Shown here in pieces: positions 9,247-17,615 of a stretch of 64,000 nt of DNA. Origin of the DNA: an uncultured Pelagibacteraceae bacterium (lineage in GTDB: Bacteria > Pseudomonadota > Alphaproteobacteria > Pelagibacterales > Pelagibacteraceae); NCBI GenBank assembly GCA_902536085.1, contig CACAWF010000002.1:17226-81225 (forward strand), written 5' to 3'. The position numbers and the translations under genes were made by a program. Below the pieces are notes generated by a model. That model saw nothing but the letters and a program-made list of their open reading frames with translations. It made no database searches and was not told the origin of the DNA. The stretch's first letter is position 1; every line of letters starts with the position of its first letter.

Positions 9247-9806
9247 AAATAACGGCTAATGAAATAAAACCTGGAATGATAATAGAACATAAGAATGACT
9301 ATTGGAATGTTCTAAAAACTCAACATGTTAAACCTGGGAAAGGTGGAGCTTTTAATCAAGTAGAATTGAAAAGCGTTGTAAAAGGAACAAAATTAAACGA
9401 AAGGTTTAGATCAAGTGAAACTATAGAAAAAGCAGAGGTGGATGAAAAAAAGTTTAACTTTTTGTACATAGATGGTGAGAACTGTCATTTTATGGATAAC
9501 TTAACTTTTGAACAAGTAGAAATACCTAAATCTATAACTGGTGAACAATATAAACTCCTAAAAGAAAATTTAGAAGTTACCATTTCATTTATGGAAGAAA
9601 AACCGATATCGATCGGGTTACCAAATAACATTGAATGTATAATTGAAGCAACTGATGCTGCAATAAAGAACCAAACAGCATCATCTTCTTATAAGCCTGC
9701 AATACTTGATTGCGGTATTAAAATAAATGTTCCACCTTTTATTGAAAGTGGAGAAAAAATTTTAATAGATACACGAACATTAGAATACGTAAAAAGAGTA
9801 AATTAA
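9243..9806 (+). CDS. efp: Translation elongation factor P
   Basis: A 187-aa EF-P with the three-domain organisation and normal length. It begins MKITANEIKPGMIIEHKNDY. The modified-lysine loop is HVKPGKGGAFNQ with Lys33, which suggests the EpmA-type beta-lysylation version, though no modification genes are visible here. EF-P rescues ribosomes at polyproline stretches. The start overlaps the thiE stop (ATGA) and its stop overlaps the suhB start (TAATG), so translation of all three is probably coupled. Confidence 0.97.
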   Translation: MKITANEIKPGMIIEHKNDYWNVLKTQHVKPGKGGAFNQVELKSVVKGTKLNERFRSSETIEKAEVDEKKFNFLYIDGENCHFMDNLTFEQVEIPKSITGEQYKLLKENLEVTISFMEEKPISIGLPNNIECIIEATDAAIKNQTASSSYKPAILDCGIKINVPPFIESGEKILIDTRTLEYVKRVN

Positions 9807-10606
9807 TGAGATTAAATTCTCCAAAAATGAACGTGATAATCAAAGCATGTATGAAAGCTGCAAAATCCTTAATTAGAGATTTTGGTGAAATTGAAAATTT
9901 GCAAGTTTCTACTAAAGCTCCAGGAGATTTTGTTACTTCAGCTGATAAAAGAACAGAAAAAATTCTCATTGAGGAATTACAAAAAGCAAATGCAGATTAT
10001 GGAATTGTTTCAGAAGAAGCTGGTTTGATAAATAAATCAAATAATAAAAATAAGTGGATCATTGACCCGATTGATGGAACTATGAATTTTCTAAATGGTG
10101 TTCCCCAATTTGCTATTTCTATAGGTTATGAGGAAGATCAAGAGATAAAATGTGGAGTAATATTTAATCCGGTGACGAATGAAATGTTTTGTGCAGAAAA
10201 GGGAAACGGCGCCTACTTAAATAATTCTAGAATAAGAGTTTCGAATAAAAAAAAAATTATTGATAGTTTGTTAGTCACAGGTGGTCCTAAATACGCAAGC
10301 GATATAAAAGAGAAAATTTTTTCAGAATATGTAGAAGTTTCAAAAAACGTTTCAAATGTTAGAAAATTTGGAAGTGCAGCTCTTGATATGGCTTATGTGG
10401 CGTCTGGAAGGTTTGATGGATATTGGCAAAGAGAATTAAACTATTGGGACATTGCTGCAGGTATTGTTATAGTCAAAGAAGCTGGTGGCTTTGTAAATTT
10501 TTTTGATGAAGATAATAAAAACCCTTTGAAAAAGAACATAATCGCTAGTAATGCAAACATTCATGAGGATTTAATAGGCATGATATCTAAAAAATATATT
10601 GAGTAA
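9806..10606 (+). CDS. suhB: Inositol monophosphatase family protein (SuhB-like)
   Basis: A 266-aa Mg-dependent phosphatase of the IMPase family. Motifs are SEEAG (metal ligand), WIIDPIDGTMNFLNG (the DPIDGT signature) and NYWDIAAGIVIVKEAGG (the WDxAAG signature). Bacterial SuhB hydrolyses inositol monophosphate and in E. coli also takes part in rRNA antitermination. Its neighbourhood here (efp, rpmE, rpsU, typA) is translation-related, which would suit the latter role, but that is inference. The start overlaps the efp stop by one base. Confidence 0.93.
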   Translation: MRLNSPKMNVIIKACMKAAKSLIRDFGEIENLQVSTKAPGDFVTSADKRTEKILIEELQKANADYGIVSEEAGLINKSNNKNKWIIDPIDGTMNFLNGVPQFAISIGYEEDQEIKCGVIFNPVTNEMFCAEKGNGAYLNNSRIRVSNKKKIIDSLLVTGGPKYASDIKEKIFSEYVEVSKNVSNVRKFGSAALDMAYVASGRFDGYWQRELNYWDIAAGIVIVKEAGGFVNFFDEDNKNPLKKNIIASNANIHEDLIGMISKKYIE

Positions 10607-10634
10607 TAACAATTATTAATATAAGACTCCGTTC

Positions 10635-10859
10635 ATGAAAAAAAACTTACACCCAAACTATCATAAAATTAAAGTTGTAATGACCGATGGTTCAGAATTT
10701 GAAACAAGATCAACTTGGGGAAAAGAAAATGATACATTGAAACTTGACATAGACCCAAAGTCCCATTTTGCATGGACAGGCGGAGCTCAAAAAATTTTAG
10801 ATAAAGGAAGAGTGAGTAAATATAATAAAAAATTTAGTAATCTAAGAACGAAAAAATAA
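10635..10859 (+). CDS. rpmE: 50S ribosomal protein L31
   Basis: A 74-aa L31 protein, beginning [20 protein letters not shown] and containing the conserved core [25 protein letters not shown]. No Cys residues are present, so it is the zinc-free form. It is 28 nt after suhB and 3 nt before the TrcR-like gene. Size and sequence are normal for alphaproteobacterial L31. Confidence 0.96.
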   Translation: MKKNLHPNYHKIKVVMTDGSEFETRSTWGKENDTLKLDIDPKSHFAWTGGAQKILDKGRVSKYNKKFSNLRTKK

Positions 10860-10862
10860 CTT

Positions 10863-11447
10863 ATGACTGAAACTCCATTTATGCCAAAAGCAACTGCTGT
10901 TTGGCTGGTAGAAAATACTACATTAACCTTTAAGCAAATAGCTGAGTTTTGTAATTTACATGAGCTAGAAATAAAAGGTATTGCTGATGGTGATGTTGCA
11001 AAAGGAATTAAAGCTTATAATCCAATTTTAGCAGGTCAACTTTCAAGAGAAGAAATTGAAATATGCTCAAAAGACTCTTCAAAAAAACTAAATCTTTTGA
11101 AAAAACTTGATGAAGTTGAAATTAAAGAGAGAAAAAAACCTAAATATACTCCATTATCAAAAAGACAAGATCGACCAGATGCTATTCTATGGTTATGTAA
11201 AAATGCTTCAGATCTAACTGATGGTCAAATTTCAAAGCTAGTAGGAAGCACTAAAGCGACTGTGTCTCTTATTAGAAAAAGAAGTTATTGGAATTTCTCA
11301 AACCTGAAACCAAGAGATCCGGTTATATTAGCGCTTTGTACTCAAGAAGCTTTTCAAAAAAGTCTAGAAAAAGCAAAAAGACGGGTTGAAAGAGAGAGAA
11401 AAGCTAAAATTCGAGAGGAAAAAAAAGCTCAAGCAGCTTCAGTCTAG
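10863..11447 (+). CDS. TrcR-like DUF1013 regulator
   Basis: A 194-aa protein of the DUF1013 family, called the cell-cycle transcriptional regulator TrcR in some alphaproteobacteria. It begins with the family-typical FMPKATAVWLVENTTLTFKQIAEFC, followed by a helix-turn-helix-like centre (DLTDGQISKLVGSTKATVSLIRKR, about residues 117-140) and a charged basic tail. The direct position after rpmE is common in alphaproteobacteria. It is likely a DNA-binding protein; its targets are unknown. Confidence 0.85.
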   Translation: MTETPFMPKATAVWLVENTTLTFKQIAEFCNLHELEIKGIADGDVAKGIKAYNPILAGQLSREEIEICSKDSSKKLNLLKKLDEVEIKERKKPKYTPLSKRQDRPDAILWLCKNASDLTDGQISKLVGSTKATVSLIRKRSYWNFSNLKPRDPVILALCTQEAFQKSLEKAKRRVERERKAKIREEKKAQAASV

Positions 11448-11453
11448 ACAAAC

Positions 11454-11467
11454 TTAAATGCAAATGA
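11454..11467 (+). repeat. 14-bp direct repeat, copy 1 (5' leader of rpsU)
   Basis: The sequence TTAAATGCAAATGA occurs here, about 32 nt before the rpsU start codon, and again at 11694-11707 in the leader of cspA. Two identical 14-mers 240 bp apart, each placed in the leader of a small translation-related gene, may be a shared regulatory element or a local duplication. AT-rich background makes chance possible. Confidence 0.5.
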
Positions 11468-11498
11468 TAACTACCATGAAAATTAACTGGAGGTTTTT

Positions 11499-11693
11499 AT
11501 TAAAATAGACGTTAAAGACAATAATGTAGAACAAGCTATAAGAGTTCTAAAAAGAAAACTTCAAAAAGAAGGTTTTTTTAAGGTGATGAAAATGAAAAGC
11601 ACCTACGAGAAACCATCAGAAAGAAAAAAAAGAGTTCAAACGGAAAATTTAAAAAGAATTAAAAAACTCCAAAAACTTAGAAATAGATATTAA
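11499..11693 (+). CDS. rpsU: 30S ribosomal protein S21 with AUU start codon
   Basis: Translating from ATT at 11499 gives a 64-aa S21 protein: (M)KIDVKDNNVEQAIRVLKRKL, then QKEGFFKVMKMKSTYEKPSE and a basic tail ending KLQKLRNRY. A strong Shine-Dalgarno (GGAGG, 11489-11493) lies 5 nt upstream. In this frame a TAA is at 11484, and no ATG or GTG precedes residue 27, so ATT is the only reasonable start. AUU is otherwise known mainly from infC and pcnB. A sequencing error at the start codon would be the main alternative. S21 helps initiation on the 30S subunit. It precedes cspA by 25 nt. Confidence 0.88.
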   Translation: MKIDVKDNNVEQAIRVLKRKLQKEGFFKVMKMKSTYEKPSERKKRVQTENLKRIKKLQKLRNRY

Positions 11694-11707
11694 TTAAATG
11701 CAAATGA
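11694..11707 (+). repeat. 14-bp direct repeat, copy 2 (5' leader of cspA)
   Basis: Second copy of TTAAATGCAAATGA, beginning at the base after the rpsU stop codon. It contains ATG at 11698 and 11704, in frame with cspA, but those lack a Shine-Dalgarno and would add residues foreign to the cold-shock family. See the copy at 11454. Confidence 0.5.
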
Positions 11708-11718
11708 GAGGATTAAAA

Positions 11719-11922
11719 ATGCCATCTGGTAAAGTAAAGTGGTTTAACGCCAAAAAAGGATATGGGTTTATTAAAGATGATGAGTCAAAGAAAGATATTT
11801 TTCTTCACGTATCAGCACTGGAAAAATCTAAATTAAGAGTTTTAAAAGAAGAGCAAACTATTGTTTACGATATAAAAGAAGAAAAGAATAAGCTTCAAGC
11901 AATTAATATTAAAAAAAAATAA
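11719..11922 (+). CDS. cspA: Cold-shock protein (CspA family)
   Basis: A 67-aa single cold-shock domain with MPSGKVKWFNAKKGYGFIK (RNP1-like KGYGFI) and DIFLHVSAL (RNP2-like). It binds single-stranded RNA as a chaperone or antiterminator. I chose the ATG at 11719 because GAGAGGA (11706-11712) is at ideal distance and the product begins as Csp proteins do. An upstream in-frame ATG at 11698 would add seven atypical residues. It follows rpsU and precedes tRNA-fMet by 5 nt. Confidence 0.95.
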   Translation: MPSGKVKWFNAKKGYGFIKDDESKKDIFLHVSALEKSKLRVLKEEQTIVYDIKEEKNKLQAINIKKK

Positions 11923-11927
11923 TTTAT

Positions 11928-12004
<77 letters not shown>

Positions 12005-12006
12005 TA

Positions 12007-13836
12007 ATGACAAACGAAATAAGAAATATTACGATTATTGCTCACGTTGATCATGGCAAAACAACTTTGATTGACAGTTTAATGAAGCAGAGTGGCTCAT
12101 TCAGAGAAAATGAAAATGTTGAGGAGCGCATAATGGACTCTGGTGAATTAGAAAAAGAAAGAGGCATTACGATACTAGCAAAGCCAGCTGCGATTAATTG
12201 GAAAAACTCAAGAATTAATATTATCGATACACCAGGACATAGGGATTTCGCTGCGGAAGTAGAAAGAGTTTTACATATGGCAGATGGCGCTCTTTTGTTA
12301 ATTGATTCTGCTGAAGGAGTGATGCCTCAAACCAAATTTGTATTATCCAAAGCATTGAAACAAGGGCTAAAACCAATTGTGGTAATTAATAAGTTAGACA
12401 AGTCCGATCAAAGAGCTAATGAAGTTTTGGATGAAACTTTTGATCTTTTTGTAAATTTAGATGCTAACGAGAAACAATTAGATTTCCCAGTTTTATATGC
12501 AAGTGGAAGAGCTGGATGGGCTTCAAAAGATATTGATGCTCCTAGAGAAAATTTGACTCCATTATTAGATTTAATAATACAACATGTTAAGCCATTAAAT
12601 TTAGATAAAACGAAGCCTTTTGCAATGTTGTCAACTTTGCTTTATGCCGATAGTTTTTTAGGTAGAAGTTTAGTGGGTAAAATAGCCCAAGGCACTGCAA
12701 AAGCAAATCAACAAATTAAAGCGATAAATCTTAAAGGCGATAAGGTTGATGAAGGACGACTTACAAAAATATTTAGATATGAGGGAACAAAAAAAGTCCC
12801 AATTCAAAAAGGTGAAGCTGGAGATATAGTTATAATTGCAGGTTTAGAAAAAGCCAACGTTGCAGATACGATTTGTGATTTAGAATTAAACAAACCTATA
12901 AGCGCGACACCAATTGATCCTCCAACAATGTCAATCACAATTACAGTAAATAGTTCTCCTTTAGCTGGAACAGAGGGAAATAAATTAACAAGTACTCAAA
13001 TTCGTGAAAGATTAGTTTTAGAGGCTGAGAATAATGTTGGAATAACTTTTAAAGAAAATGAAAATAAAGACTCATTTGTTATAAGTGGTCGAGGTGAATT
13101 AATGTTAGAAATTCTTCTAACACAGATGAGAAGAGAGGGATTTGAAATGACTGTAAGCCCTCCTGAAGTTTTAGTTAAAAAAGATAATAGCGGAGTGAAA
13201 CTAGAACCTTTTGAAGAAATAACTATGGATTTAGATGATGAATACACCTCAAAAATTATTGACTCAATGAATAGAAGAAAAGGGAAACTTATTGAGTTAA
13301 AAGATACAGGTAAAAATAAGAAAAGATTAATTTTCCGTGCTCCTACTAGAGGTTTGATGGGTTATACAAGTAGGTTTTTAACTTTAACGAAGGGCACTGG
13401 AGTAATAAATAGAATCTTTCATGCTTACGGGGACTATACAGGTGATATGGAAGGAAGAAGAAACGGAGCTTTAATATCGATGGAAACTGGAAAAGCTGTT
13501 GCTTTTGCAATTTTTAATTTACAAGCGAGAGGAGAGATGCTTGTTACTCATAATGATCCAGTTTATGAAGGCATGATTGTTGGTATTTCATCTAAGTCTG
13601 GAGATCTTGAAATAAATGTTTTAAAAGGAAAAAAATTGACTAACATGAGAACTCAAAATACTGACGAAAACGTAGTGCTTACACCAGTCAGAAAAATGTC
13701 AATAGCTGAGCAACTTAGTATATTAAATACAGATGAGGCTTTAGAGATTACACCAAAATCCTGCAGACTGAGAAAATTAATATTAAATCCTCACGAAAGA
13801 AAAAGACTTTCTCGAGCTAAATCAAAAGCTTCTTAA
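12007..13836 (+). CDS. typA: GTP-binding protein TypA/BipA
   Basis: A 609-aa translational GTPase with the full TypA layout: G1 AHVDHGKTT, G2-region RGITILAK, G3 DTPGHRDF, G4 NKLDK, domain II, EF-G-like domains III and V (GRGELMLEILLTQMRREGFEM) and the TypA-specific C-terminal domain (RKLILNPHERKR). It binds the ribosome and aids 50S assembly and stress adaptation. The ATG is 2 nt after the tRNA-fMet CCA end. Its 3' end overlaps the convergent transaldolase gene by 4 nt, leaving no room for a terminator between them. Confidence 0.97.
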   Translation: MTNEIRNITIIAHVDHGKTTLIDSLMKQSGSFRENENVEERIMDSGELEKERGITILAKPAAINWKNSRINIIDTPGHRDFAAEVERVLHMADGALLLIDSAEGVMPQTKFVLSKALKQGLKPIVVINKLDKSDQRANEVLDETFDLFVNLDANEKQLDFPVLYASGRAGWASKDIDAPRENLTPLLDLIIQHVKPLNLDKTKPFAMLSTLLYADSFLGRSLVGKIAQGTAKANQQIKAINLKGDKVDEGRLTKIFRYEGTKKVPIQKGEAGDIVIIAGLEKANVADTICDLELNKPISATPIDPPTMSITITVNSSPLAGTEGNKLTSTQIRERLVLEAENNVGITFKENENKDSFVISGRGELMLEILLTQMRREGFEMTVSPPEVLVKKDNSGVKLEPFEEITMDLDDEYTSKIIDSMNRRKGKLIELKDTGKNKKRLIFRAPTRGLMGYTSRFLTLTKGTGVINRIFHAYGDYTGDMEGRRNGALISMETGKAVAFAIFNLQARGEMLVTHNDPVYEGMIVGISSKSGDLEINVLKGKKLTNMRTQNTDENVVLTPVRKMSIAEQLSILNTDEALEITPKSCRLRKLILNPHERKRLSRAKSKAS

Positions 13837-14531
13837 ATACTAAATCTTGATTTTTTACTATCTTTCAAGAAACCTTTAACAGTATCAAGTGTCATTGATT
13901 TGAAGCTTTTACCAAATCTATTTATCTGGTTAATTACTTTTGGAGGCATAGTAATTATATCACAATTAATTTGTCTAGCTTGAGTATAGTTATAAGCTTC
14001 TCTAGTACTAGCCCAAAGAATTTCAATATTTTTGTTTTTTCTAGTTAAAGAAATACTCTTTTTAAATATTGGTAAAGGATCTTTTCCTTTGTCAGCCATT
14101 CTACCAGCAAATATAGATATTATTGATTTGGTCTTTTTATTTAATCTTTTGTAGATTTTTTTAGTTTGATCAAACGTATAAACTGCAGTTATATTTAGCT
14201 TTATTCCTTTATCACTTAACTCTTTAATAACTGGTCCCGAAAATATTCCTTTTGAGTTAACCACCGGAATTTTAACATAAACATTCTTGCCCCAAGAATT
14301 AATTTCATAGGCCTGTTTAAGCATATTTTTATAATTGTCTGCAAAAACTTCAAAAGATATTGGTTTTTTTTTACATATATTCAAAATTTTCAGTGAGTAA
14401 TCTTTATAGCTTTTAGCACCTGCTAACCTCATTAAACTTGGATTAGTAGTAAAGCCATCAACTAAAGGTTTATTATTAAAAAATTTAATTGTGTTATAAT
14501 CAGCTATGTCGCAGAAAATTTTTGTTTTCAT
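13833..14531 (-). CDS. tal: Transaldolase / fructose-6-phosphate aldolase-like (TalC type)
   Basis: A 232-aa TIM barrel of the small transaldolase family. The hallmark DGFTTNPSLM is at residues 25-34 and the Schiff-base lysine is Lys87 in VYVKIPV. NITAVYTFDQ and SIFAGRMADKGKDP follow, then WASTREAYNYTQA. It would move dihydroxyacetone units in the pentose phosphate pathway, complementing tkt in this window. Length is near the usual 215-230 aa. Its ATG overlaps the pntB frame region by a single base, and its 3' end overlaps typA tail-to-tail. Confidence 0.9.
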   Translation of the reverse strand: MKTKIFCDIADYNTIKFFNNKPLVDGFTTNPSLMRLAGAKSYKDYSLKILNICKKKPISFEVFADNYKNMLKQAYEINSWGKNVYVKIPVVNSKGIFSGPVIKELSDKGIKLNITAVYTFDQTKKIYKRLNKKTKSIISIFAGRMADKGKDPLPIFKKSISLTRKNKNIEILWASTREAYNYTQARQINCDIITMPPKVINQINRFGKSFKSMTLDTVKGFLKDSKKSRFSI

Positions 14532-15934
14532 TAATCTAAATTTTTAACAATATCTTCTGTCATTTTTTTCGCGTCTGCAAATAACATTAATGTGTTATCT
14601 TTATAAAATAGTTCATTATCTATTCCAGCATAGCCAGGAGATAAACTTCTCTTAACAAATAAAACAGATTTACACTTTTCAACATCCAAAACTGGCATAC
14701 CAAATATTGGGCTTTTTGGATCTGTTTTAGCTACAGGGTTAGTAACATCGTTAGCCCCAATTACAAATGCAACATCAGAATTGGCAAAATCATTATTTAT
14801 GTCTTCTAACTCAAAAACTTCATCATAAGGGACATTGGCCTCAGCAAGTAAAACGTTCATGTGTCCAGGCATCCTTCCAGCAACTGGATGTATTGCGTAT
14901 GTCACTTTAATATCATTCTTTTTCAACTTATCTACCATCTCTCTCAATGCATGTTGAGCTTGTGCCACAGCCATCCCATAACCAGGAACTATAATCACAG
15001 ATGAGGCATTTTTCATTAGGAACGCTGCGTCTTCAGCATTACCACTTTTAACCGGTTTTTGATCTTTTTTGTCTTTGGTTTCATCTACAGAATTGTCAGC
15101 TCCAAAACCACCAAGAATTACGCTAAGAAATGATCTATTCATTGCTTTACACATTATGTAAGACAATATAGCTCCGGAAGATCCCACAAGTGCCCCGGTT
15201 ATAATTAAAGCAGTATTTTCTAATGTGAAACCTATACCTGCTGCAGCCCAGCCAGAATAGGAATTTAACATTGAAATTACCACAGGCATATCCGCTCCAC
15301 CAATCGGTATAATTATTAAAACCCCTACTAAAAAAGAGATTATAATTACTGTCCAAAATATATTTGTTGATTGTGTTTTACATAAATAAAAAATTAAAAC
15401 AAAAATTCCTACACCAAGTATTAAATTTAAAAAGTGTTGACCGCTGAATGTAATTGGTGAGCCAGACATTATTCCCCTTAATTTCAAAAAAGCTATTATA
15501 GAACCTGAGAAAGTAATGGCGCCTACTGCTGCACCAATAGACATTTCAATAAGACTTGCTAATTTAATGTTTCCTACAATTCCCAAATTAAAAGCGTCTG
15601 GATTTAAAAAAGCTGCAATTGCTACAAAAACTGCTGCCAAACCAACTAAGCTATGAAAACCAGCTACTAACTCAGGCATTGCGGTCATAGGAATTCTAAA
15701 AGCAATAAAGGCTCCTATACTACCTCCAATTACTAAGGAAATTATTACATAAGTTAATGATGTAGAAAAATTTCCAATTGATAAGAATGTTACAACTATG
15801 GCAATTATCATCCCTGCGATACCAAAATAATTTCCTTGTCTAGATGTATCTGGAGATGAAAGACCTCTTAGAGCTAAAATGAAAAGTATTCCCGAAACTA
15901 AATAAAAAACTGCTGATAAATTTGCAGAAATCAT
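14531..15934 (-). CDS. pntB: NAD(P) transhydrogenase subunit beta
   Basis: A 467-aa PntB. The N-terminal half has about nine membrane helices. The C-terminal soluble NADP(H)-binding domain is marked by IIVPGYGMAVAQAQHALREM, YAIHPVAGRMPGHMNVLLAEA, VIGANDVTNP and FVKRSLSPGYAGIDN. With the alpha subunits it couples proton entry to NADPH formation in the inner membrane. The start overlaps the upstream alpha-2 gene by 4 nt. It is a complete gene of normal length. Confidence 0.97.
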   Translation of the reverse strand: MISANLSAVFYLVSGILFILALRGLSSPDTSRQGNYFGIAGMIIAIVVTFLSIGNFSTSLTYVIISLVIGGSIGAFIAFRIPMTAMPELVAGFHSLVGLAAVFVAIAAFLNPDAFNLGIVGNIKLASLIEMSIGAAVGAITFSGSIIAFLKLRGIMSGSPITFSGQHFLNLILGVGIFVLIFYLCKTQSTNIFWTVIIISFLVGVLIIIPIGGADMPVVISMLNSYSGWAAAGIGFTLENTALIITGALVGSSGAILSYIMCKAMNRSFLSVILGGFGADNSVDETKDKKDQKPVKSGNAEDAAFLMKNASSVIIVPGYGMAVAQAQHALREMVDKLKKNDIKVTYAIHPVAGRMPGHMNVLLAEANVPYDEVFELEDINNDFANSDVAFVIGANDVTNPVAKTDPKSPIFGMPVLDVEKCKSVLFVKRSLSPGYAGIDNELFYKDNTLMLFADAKKMTEDIVKNLD

Positions 15935-16242
15935 TTCTTTTTATCTTTCTTTTTTTTATACATTTGAAGCATTCTTTGAGTGACTAAAAATCCACCAAAA
16001 ATATTTATAGCTGCTAAGATAATTGCAATAAATCCAAAAATACTTGATGTGTTAAAAATACTGCCAGATGAACTAGCTAAAGCTGCAATAATTGCCCCTA
16101 CGATTATAACTGAAGAAATTGCGTTGGTTACTGACATTAAGGGAGTATGTAATGATGGTGTTACACTCCAAACTACGTAATAACCTACAAATATTGACAG
16201 AATAAAAATACTTAATCTAAATATAAAAGGATCTATTTCCAT
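15931..16242 (-). CDS. pntA: NAD(P) transhydrogenase subunit alpha 2 (membrane part)
   Basis: A 103-aa membrane protein matching the C-terminal membrane portion of PntA that in many alphaproteobacteria is a separate alpha-2 subunit. It has about three hydrophobic helices and the conserved YYVVWSVTPSLHTPLMSVTNAISS, SSIFGFIAIILAAINIFGGF segments. A charged tail of Lys/Asp (KKKKDKKK) ends the protein. It sits 5 nt after the alpha-1 gene and overlaps pntB by 4 nt. Confidence 0.95.
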   Translation of the reverse strand: MEIDPFIFRLSIFILSIFVGYYVVWSVTPSLHTPLMSVTNAISSVIIVGAIIAALASSSGSIFNTSSIFGFIAIILAAINIFGGFLVTQRMLQMYKKKKDKKK

Positions 16243-16247
16243 AATCG

Positions 16248-17339
16248 TTAATTCTTAAAAAGTGTTTTATTAATTATTTCATCTTCTAAATTGATATTAA
16301 AAACTTTTTTCTCTCTACTATATAAATTTCTGATAAAGCTAAAAAGGTTTTTTGCATATAAGCTTGAAGCTGTTAATGGTAATCTATTCATTAGACTTTT
16401 TACACCGATTATTTTAATCCCCTCAATTACATTAATATTGCCTGGTTCTGAAAAAGCAGAATTTCCACCATGTTCGGCTGCAAGATCATAAATAATAGAA
16501 CCTGGTTTCATAAGTTTTACCAATTCCTCTGACAGTATTCTTGGCGCTGGTTTTCCAGGTATTAGTGCCGTACATATAACAATGTCATTTTTTTTTAGAG
16601 CGTCTCTCATCATATCTGCTTGTTTTTTTTTATATTCAGTTGTTGCCTCTTTTGCATATCCTCCAGCAGTCTCCATATCATCAGATTGGTCTACAGTTAA
16701 AAATCTTCCACCAAGACTTTCTACTTGCTCTTTAGATGCAGCTCTAACATCTGTCGCAGATACGATCGCACCTAATCTTTTAGCCGTGGCAATTGCTTGC
16801 AAGCCAGCAACTCCCGCGCCAATTACCAAAACTTTAGCTGCTGGAACAGTGCCAGCAGCCGTCATCATCATTGGTACTGCTTTTTCAAATTCAGCTACGC
16901 AATCGACTACCGCTCTATATCCTGCTAAATTTGATTGAGAAGACAAAACATCCATCGACTGAGCTCTAGTAATACGAGGCAATGTCTCTAACGAAAAAAT
17001 ATCAACTTTTTTTTTATTAATTTCAATTAATTCATTTTTATTTTTTGAAGGATTCATCATACCTACTATTATAGTCTTTTCCTTTAAACTACTTATATCT
17101 TCTTGAGAAGGGCAATTAACTTTTAAAAGTAAATTACATGAACTTATAACTTCATTAGATGTATTTTTGATTTTTACTCCACTATTCTCATACTCTTGAT
17201 CTAGAATTCCAAGATGTGTTGCATAATTCTTTTCTAAAATTACCTGAAGTCCTAGCCCTATAATATTTTTGGCTGTTTCAGGAGTAAGCGATACCCGCTT
17301 TTCTAATGATAAATTTTCTTTAGTGGAGCCAACAATCAT
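16248..17339 (-). CDS. pntA: NAD(P) transhydrogenase subunit alpha 1 (soluble NAD-binding part)
   Basis: A soluble 363-aa subunit related to alanine dehydrogenase. It begins MIVGSTKENLSLEKRVSLTP and carries the Rossmann motif VIGAGVAGLQAIATAKRLGA, then SATDVRAASKEQVESLGG. The ATG at 17339 is chosen; an ORF extension to 17414 would overlap the small gene upstream and add unrelated residues. It binds NAD(H) and delivers hydride to PntB. Splitting PntA into two genes is the Rhodospirillum-like arrangement. Confidence 0.94.
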   Translation of the reverse strand: MIVGSTKENLSLEKRVSLTPETAKNIIGLGLQVILEKNYATHLGILDQEYENSGVKIKNTSNEVISSCNLLLKVNCPSQEDISSLKEKTIIVGMMNPSKNKNELIEINKKKVDIFSLETLPRITRAQSMDVLSSQSNLAGYRAVVDCVAEFEKAVPMMMTAAGTVPAAKVLVIGAGVAGLQAIATAKRLGAIVSATDVRAASKEQVESLGGRFLTVDQSDDMETAGGYAKEATTEYKKKQADMMRDALKKNDIVICTALIPGKPAPRILSEELVKLMKPGSIIYDLAAEHGGNSAFSEPGNINVIEGIKIIGVKSLMNRLPLTASSLYAKNLFSFIRNLYSREKKVFNINLEDEIINKTLFKN

Positions 17340-17356
17340 TTTAATTTTCCCTAATT

Positions 17357-17467
17357 TTACAGCAGTGTAACAGCTAAAATAACTAATAAAGCTACAACAG
17401 CTAATGTTCCCCATAAAACGAACTTTGTAAATCCGCTATAAGTTTTCTTGAAGTCGTTCTCGCTCAT
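17357..17467 (-). CDS. aa3-type cytochrome oxidase subunit IV-like microprotein
   Basis: A 36-aa protein, MSENDFKKTYSGFTKFVLWG followed by one hydrophobic helix (about residues 14-36). The TYxGFxK...WG pattern resembles the bacterial aa3-type cytochrome c oxidase subunit IV family (PF07835), a single-helix oxidase accessory protein in alphaproteobacteria. It lies 17 nt upstream of pntA alpha-1. Genes of this family are often next to pnt operons, which supports the call. It is too short for ordinary gene-calling cut-offs. Assignment by pattern and context, not by alignment. Confidence 0.75.
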   Translation of the reverse strand: MSENDFKKTYSGFTKFVLWGTLAVVALLVILAVTLL

Positions 17468-17479
17468 ATATTATCTGTG

Positions 17480-17605
17480 TTATCCTTGACGAGCTTTAAA
17501 TTTTGGATTCTTTTTATTTATCACGTAAAGTTTACCTCTACGTTTAACTAATTTTGAATTTAAATCTCTTTTTTTCAATGATTTAAGTGAACTAGCTATT
17601 TTCAT
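17480..17605 (-). CDS. rpmJ: 50S ribosomal protein L36
   Basis: A 41-aa L36: [20 protein letters not shown], then [21 protein letters not shown]. This is the alphaproteobacterial/B-type form without the C-C-C-H zinc ligands. The ATG is 10 nt from the 3' end of the mature 5S rRNA and no Shine-Dalgarno is seen between them. It is probably transcribed from the 5S promoter, or from a promoter hidden inside the 5S gene. The aa3-IV-like gene follows 12 nt later. Confidence 0.93.
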   Translation of the reverse strand: MKIASSLKSLKKRDLNSKLVKRRGKLYVINKKNPKFKARQG

Positions 17606-17615
17606 AATTTTTCAA

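Noticed and set aside
13800-13870. Terminator between convergent typA and tal
   Set aside because: The genes overlap by 4 nt and no GC-rich hairpin with T-run is visible.
17340-17414. N-terminal extension of pntA alpha-1
   Set aside because: It overlaps the aa3-IV-like microgene and encodes Cys/Ser-rich residues not found in the family; MIVGSTKE at 17339 is the normal N-terminus.
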